Positions 58,783 through 64,000 of a stretch of 64,000 nucleotides of DNA are shown one piece after another. The notes under the pieces were generated by a model. It did no database searches and was not told the DNA's origin. It saw nothing but the letters and a program-made list of their open reading frames with translations. The stretch's first letter is position 1; each line of letters begins with the position of its first letter. Both the position numbers and the translations under genes were made by a program. The DNA is from Tigriopus japonicus (lineage: Eukaryota > Arthropoda > Copepoda > Harpacticoida > Harpacticidae). The stretch lies in the NCBI GenBank assembly GCA_010645155.1, contig JAAGOF010000115.1, positions 558,001 through 622,000 of the forward strand. Direction: 5' to 3'.

Positions 58783-59122
58783 TCATTTAAAAGCAAATCG
58801 GGAAGCAATAAAGGCCAAATGATTGTCATCTTGGCCATTGGGTTTGGAGGGCACACACCCGCGGAGCTGTCGGTTCCACACTTTCCCTGAAGAGCATTTG
58901 AACCCAAGAGATTTGACACGTTTCGTCTTGAAAAAGGCTTGAATGGCGTTTTGCTCCGAGTCTGGATCCAGACCTTGAGCTGCAATGGCATCTGGACCTT
59001 GAATGGGTGGAAGTAGCAAGAAATCTTCGACCTCCAGATCACCCCCCTTGGAACTGCGTTTGTGCCATGGTTCAAGAAGCTCCAGGTCATAAAAGGGCCA
59101 TCGTTCGTCGCCCAAAGGAGCG
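58783..59122 (-). CDS. Probable last coding exon of an unidentified, possibly secreted protein
   Basis: On the minus strand a strong acceptor (TTTTCTTGCAG) ends at 59123. The exon runs from 59122 to a TGA at 58783 with incoming phase 2, giving about 112 residues starting APLGDERWPFYDLELLEPW. The first two thirds are acidic and hydrophilic (DLEVEDFLLLPPIQGPD). Then come a basic site (FKTKRVKSLGF) and a two-Cys segment (KCSSGKVWNRQLRGC), followed by a polar tail. Basic cleavage sites before a short Cys-paired peptide recall arthropod secreted precursors, but this is inference and I name no family. No signal peptide is in this exon; the upstream exon must lie at a higher coordinate and I could not identify it. 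GC and codon use exceed the flanks. A plus-strand frame (58468-58890) overlaps antisense. Confidence 0.55.
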
Positions 59123-59514
59123 CTGCAAGAAAAGAAGGTAATTTAGTGCATAAATGGAACACGCACCAGACCAGGTCTTAATAGAGATGGCCATTAGGGA
59201 GTTTACGAGCAAGGCGACGGATTTTCTTCTTTACACAACAATAGTGCGCATACATAGAGGGTTGAAGGTAAGTTGGATTTATGGTGAAAGAACCTGGTTG
59301 ATTGGCAGGGAAGAGAACACTGATTTTGACCCAGAGAGTTTCTGGCGTGCCAATTATAAGGAGACGGAGTTTCGTGTTACCTGATTTACTAGGTACTGTC
59401 AGTCTTTTTAGACTTGTATCAATTTACTTGTTAAGTCAGGGCCTGTTTATCCCAGTTTCGATTGACCTTCATAGAGGAACCGCTGGTTTGCCATGATTAT
59501 AATTTGTATTGTAT
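59123..59514. other. Probable intron, nothing recognised
   Basis: Upstream (minus strand) of the 58783-59122 exon. No further exon identified. Confidence 0.4.
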
Positions 59515-59850
59515 TGTACCGTATTTCGGGACTTGTTTTTTGTACAATGGGGAATTTAGTAACTGAATAGTAGTTGCTCCCCTAGGTCTTATTTCTGAGC
59601 CCGTTGGGCTTCAGGTAGAGAATTGAATAAAATAATATAAAAGTAATATGATAAAATATTGTTTTAAAGTGAAGTAAAATAAACTAAATATAATTTATGA
59701 AACTGGCACTGTAGAAAAGAATGATTTTTTCACGTGGTGTATGACGAGTTGTTTGGCTTTCTTGTGGTTCCTTTCTATTCTGATTTCACTGGGCAGTTTG
59801 TTCCAGGCTTCAACTATTTTTGTCGATATTTAGAAAGCTAAGTTTGAAGT
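59515..59850 (-). mobile_element. Second LINE 3' fragment
   Basis: The minus strand from about 59820 reads KIVEAWNKLPSEIRIERNHKKAKQ and ends at a stop at 59695. The WN.LP motif is characteristic of the C-terminus of non-LTR reverse-transcriptase proteins. A 3' UTR follows down to about 59515, with ACAATACAATACAAATT at its end. It is a different lineage from 38341-38790. Confidence 0.6.
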
Positions 59851-60413
59851 TTTTCAAATCCGGTGTTCCCAACATAAAATTTAGATTTGACCAAAAACCT
59901 CAAATCAAAATACTTCATCCATGGTCAAACTAAACTTACAAGCTTCTAAAGAACCTTTATCCTTTGCACTCACTGTTTTAGGGACTTGCACTGATCATTT
60001 ATGAGCCCGACCTGAAATGTCTCAAGGATCTCGGGCCTCAAACCAAACCTCAAAGAATCAAGAATGGCTAGACATATTTCATTTTCCTTCAAATGACTAT
60101 CAAACAATAAACAGATGTTAGATGAAGTCAATTGTTACTTTTAAAAAGTCATTAGTTGCCAAATTTCTTATTTATAAAAAACAATCCCCTGCTGGATAAA
60201 ACATAAAATACAAAAATTATTCGATGTTTTCTTAAGTTTTTCTCTAAATTAAGCTCAATTTACATTTGCTTCAAGTTTATCGGGTGGTTGTTGAGGGCTT
60301 TTTGAACTATAAAAGAAGCTTTGGTGAAGAATCTTAAGAAACAATAGAAATAACTATGCTCAATTATGGGTGGATTGACTTTGCATTAGCAGATTCAGCG
60401 ACAAGATCATAAC
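59851..60413. other. Non-coding DNA, nothing recognised
   Basis: AT-rich, no gene. Confidence 0.45.
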
Positions 60414-60655
60414 TAGGGCTGTTGAAATCCGGTCAAAAAGCACGTCAAAAAATCTCCAAATATATGCAAACAAAAGAGGTCAAATTTGCCCCAAAAATAT
60501 GCAATAGAAAGGCCGAATATGCAAGAAAATAACAACATTCTTCAGTGAGGCATAGCTTTGTTCCAAGTGCCCAAACGCCCGCCCTTAACGACTGTAATTG
60601 GCAGTATTTCAGACAACTTTTGGCAATGTTGGCTTGAAACCACCTGGCAGCCCTG
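60414..60655 (+). repeat. Dispersed repeat family R2, short copy
   Basis: Begins TAGGGCTGTTGAAA and ends CACCTGGCAGCCCTG; the first and last eight bases are near-complementary. It is homologous to both ends of 30119-30905. No target duplication seen. Confidence 0.6.
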
Positions 60656-61164
60656 CTCCAAGCGGCTTCGACTCAAGCGCCATGGAAAAAAGTAAACGAT
60701 TTATAGAGCTAAAACATTTCCAAATAAGCATGCTTTAGACGTAAAAAAATCGTCAAATGGAATGTTTACAACAACTTTTTCTAATGACCTTGCCCAATGT
60801 TCAGAGTTATAAATTGCAAACTTTCAAGTTGGGTTTTGAGCAGACAAATATAAGTTGGAAGCATCAACCCGCCATTTTACAGCACATTAGGTTGGCCTCT
60901 AGAAATACGCAAACGTTCGGCCTCAGAGTAAGATGCGGAGGCACTGGATTGAGCGTTAGCTTGTTGAGGCTTCCGTCTGTTTGGAAATGTTGAAAACGGC
61001 GCCCAAAATGGAATCAGCCAATCACATGATGCCATTTGCCCAAATTGAATGACGTCATTGAGGACGGTCTCAACCTCGGCCGTCTCTCACTAGAGCGTCT
61101 TTAGGAATATGCATGGACCACGGAACTTCAGAAATCCTTGGAATATGTGACACCACGTAACGCC
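60656..61164. other. Non-coding DNA
   Basis: No supported gene; short frames only. Confidence 0.4.
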
Positions 61165-62118
61165 CAGGGTTGCCAGGTGGCCGAATCCTCGGCCACTTTT
61201 GCCAAAAGTGGCCGAATTTGAAACCCGGTGGCTGAAACAAAACAATTCTCTGGGCCACTTCTAAAAGTGGCCGAAAGTGGCCGAATTTGAGATCTGGTGG
61301 CCGAGAAAGAAATATTTCCTCGGTCAAAGTGGCCGAAAGTGGGCGAAAATAGCAAAAATATAATCGAAATATGTATGAATTTTGTAAAATGAAGCCTGCA
61401 TTGGTCTGAAATCTTACTACATTTGGACGTGCCATGTTCTACTTATCAAAGCATAGACATCTAGGTATACATAGACTTGAAACATCTAGTTTGTGTCCAA
61501 AAACTGGGTACTTGCAAACCTTGATAAAATGGTCAATTTTAGAATTAGAAACAGCCTTAGTAAAAAATTTAGGTTGATATGACATTCGTTTGATATTAAA
61601 CCATGTTTCTGAGAAAACTTTTGGTTTCATTTGGTTACTCAAATCGTCAATCACTGCTAAACTTATCAAAAATGGACCAGCCAAACTCACAAATTCAAGA
61701 ATTTGATGAATAAATCCTCTTATTTCTCTAGATTTGAAACATATCTCATTGTGTTTGCAAATTTCCAATTGGATAACAATATAAAGTTAAGTATATTTAC
61801 TTGGAAATGTTGGAATTAGGAATGTTATTTAGGAGGCTGGGCAAAATGTTGATTGAGTGAATTGAAATTTGCTTTATTGTGAAACAAGTATTTTTCAGAC
61901 TGTTTTTTTCCAAATTTTTGGGGTTAAACTGAATGGTTGATTTTTTCAGATTTTTTCAACTGAAAAAAAAATTGAAAAGAGAAAAAAATTGACGGATCGA
62001 TTTTAGTTTTAGGGAAAAGCGCTATTTTTAGTAACAAATACGATTTATTTTGTGTCCGAAAGTGGCCAAATTTCAAAGCAAAGTGGTCGAGAGGCTTCCC
62101 TCGAACCTGGCAACCCTG
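61165..62118 (+). mobile_element. 954-bp hAT-like element with GTGGCCGAA subrepeats
   Basis: The left end CAGGGTTGCCAGGT is complementary to the right end ACCTGGCAACCCTG. The flanking 8-mers GTAACGCC (61157-61164) and GTAACACC (62119-62126) agree at 7 of 8 positions. The left 170 bp contains several AAAGTGGCCGAATTTGA-like repeats, and one degenerate copy occurs near the right end (62058-62078). No transposase frame; the longest open frames are about 120 codons and reflect the repeats. Confidence 0.8.
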
Positions 62119-62135
62119 GTAACACCGACATTTTT

Positions 62136-62176
62136 GCCATCGTCGACACTAGAGACGCTCTAAAGTCGACGATGGC
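62136..62176. repeat. 12-bp perfect hairpin
   Basis: GCCATCGTCGAC (62136-62147) and its exact complement (62165-62176) are separated by 17 bases. Confidence 0.75.
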
Positions 62177-62191
62177 ACTAGTAATCCCTAA

Positions 62192-62534
62192 AGATGCTCA
62201 TGACAAAGATACGTCAACTTGGTCGAGTTGTTGGTCTTTTTTGAAGCTTCAAGTGTTTGCCGTTGATGATGCCACCATCAATCCAGGAAGTAAAAGTTAA
62301 AACGAAATTCGATTTTGCGATTAGTTTAAGTAAATCGTGCCAATAACGCGCACTTCAGTTTTTACTGCATAATATGAAGTGCTCAAGCTATTACTTCAAT
62401 ATTTTTTGGTTCAAAGTCTCCTATTGACTGCATTTTTTCTCTTGTACTTCTTGGTTTGTTGGGCTTTTTTGAAGCTTCACGATAGAGCCACTTGTCGCTA
62501 GGGTCAAGTTGACCTATCTTTGTCATGAGCATCT
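62192..62534 (+). mobile_element. Repeat family R1, copy C, with terminal inverted repeats
   Basis: AGATGCTCATGACAAAGATA at the left is matched inverted at the right (TATCTTTGTCATGAGCATCT), with further similarity extending inward (GTCAACTTG). The 343-bp element is collinear with 19451-19860. No target duplication was found. Confidence 0.75.
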
Positions 62535-64000
62535 GTTATAGGCTCAGCCCAAAAGCTGCGTTTTTGTGATTGGGAAGACCCACAACTAGTACTTGAAACC
62601 AACAATAACAATGTAATGAGCCAAATTTATGATATTTTGAAACTTTTAGTATCAAATCGGAGTGCAATCATCTATGATTTCCACCTAATGGACGGTTATT
62701 TTAAGGCCCTTGTGAGGGATTAGAGCCATTCAAACTCACTAAAATGTCTTAAGTATTTTTCGACTTAAAAATCAACGGTCTTGTGCATTCTGCCACCAGA
62801 TGTGAATCGAGGCCGAATCATGACCCTCTATACGTACTTCCAAATGTGCTCAACAACCGACCATATAAAGTGAGTGGGTTTCTTGATCACATGAGGAATC
62901 CAACAAGTTTCTAAAAAATATTTATCTTTTGCACTCTCTATTTTCGTTTTAGTTAAGGTAATGTAATGTTTTTTATGTTAAAAATCGCCTGTTACTCCCG
63001 TTTGTTTCAAAACTTTCGCGTGCAAATAGTATTTGAAAAATTTCGTCTTGCATTGTTGACTGGCATGATCCGAAGTCTCCAAAGAACACCCACGATTGCA
63101 TTTTCCAAACGAGAGAATTACTTTTTGAACATGGCACGTGTTGCATTGAATGCTAAATGTGTTCTTAAATATAGAACGGAAAGCACATAAACAAACTGGA
63201 AACCACAACGACATGTTTCATTACGGCAACTCATCACCTGTCGCCGTTCCTTCATGAAAAAGTTGGTTGGTATCATGCCTTCAACAAAATTATCCATTTC
63301 ACGATATTTTTCAAATGCCAACTTTGACGGAAGCCGAAATGGTGCAAATTCAATTTTCATGTGCAAATATTGATTCTTTGAAAATGTGAAATCGAAAGGA
63401 AGAGAGGAACTATGAGGGTGGCAAAACTTTAAGGCATTGCGTGTCTCGAGCCGACTTGAAACGTATCGATTGACTTCCTTCTTTGGACAAGACGACTTTT
63501 TCTTATGGATAACTTTTTGGTCAGTCAGTCCAGCCGTTACAAATCAAGACACTTTGGAGGCCATCAAGTCCTCGAAACTTTCAAGTTCTCCAAGGTCTTA
63601 TGGGTGACATCTCAGTTTTCTGATGAAATGTTCACCAGATTCTTGCCCCTGTTTTCTCTCACTAGGTGCATTGCTTCATGGAGCAAGGCAAGTTTCTATC
63701 CTCAATGAAGTAAGCCTAAATTGACCCAGTCTTCAAAATAAGTCGTTTTCCGCCAGTTGGGATCCATTTTTCTGACTTCCAATGCTGCCAACGTCTTTGA
63801 CAAGAACATGAAGTACAAAGTCGTAGAGGATTCCAAAGATTTTGATCTCTTTTCAATTCCTGTCTCTCAGCATCACACATTCTCAATTCGATTAAAAGTT
63901 CAAAATAAAGAAAAAATGTGGGAATATGATTTACAAGTTCTAAGCCAAAACAGGGGTCGGACACAAATTAAGTCTACTCAAGGGATTCCTTAATCTCTGA
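62535..64000. other. Distal region, no supported gene
   Basis: Several short frames occur. 63757-63993 (plus) has tolerable composition (KYKVVEDSKDFDLFSIPVSQ) and a possible acceptor just before it (CCGCCAG, 63744-63750), but no family or partner exon is recognised. Confidence 0.4.

Noticed and set aside
1..64000. CRISPR arrays, prokaryotic operons or integrated virus
   Set aside because: No regular spaced repeats, no bacterial gene organisation and no viral gene recognised; the window is spliced animal DNA.

Overview
The window looks like animal nuclear DNA, most likely from an arthropod and plausibly a crustacean such as a copepod. The reasons are GT-AG spliced genes with a mix of very short (60-90 bp) and kilobase introns, an intronless divergent ionotropic receptor (an arthropod/protostome chemosensory family), AT-rich intergenic DNA, and many small DNA transposons, foldback elements and LINE/SINE tails. 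The species call is inference. There is no bacterial or viral gene organisation.

Layout. 1-871 holds the last coding exon (+) of a PHAF1 (C16orf70/UPF0183) homologue. 4111-4416 is a convincing first coding exon (+) of an unidentified gene. 7980-12121 (-) is a two-exon GT31 glycosyltransferase with two tandem GT31 units, the first lacking its metal-binding motif. 20745-21461 and 22850-23611 (+) are paralogous four-span membrane proteins. 23747-25621 (-) is an intronless ionotropic receptor, tail to tail with the second tetraspan gene. 41904-55117 (+) is a 15-exon dipeptidyl-peptidase (DPP4/DPP6/DPP10, S9B) gene, reconstructed here to 867 residues with every splice phase consistent. 58783-59122 (-) is a probable last exon of a small, possibly secreted protein. 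Everything else is intron or intergenic DNA in which I see no convincing gene.

The intergenic DNA is dominated by non-autonomous transposons. Several can be delimited exactly from inverted ends and 8-bp target duplications: a 307-bp pair at 6986-7292 and 15001-15307; a 253-bp element at 36179-36431, nested in another inverted-repeat element, with a relative at 37360-37557; a 954-bp element at 61165-62118; and a 2.57-kb element at 31728-34293. There are two large foldback elements (5262-6061 and 6941-7897). A LINE 3' end and a tRNA-derived SINE lie next to each other (38130-38790) and share a 3' tail.

The genes do not form a pathway. The points most worth following are the intact catalytic triad in a DPP6/DPP10-like protein, the tandem GT31 protein with a degenerate first unit, and the recently mobile 307-bp transposon family.
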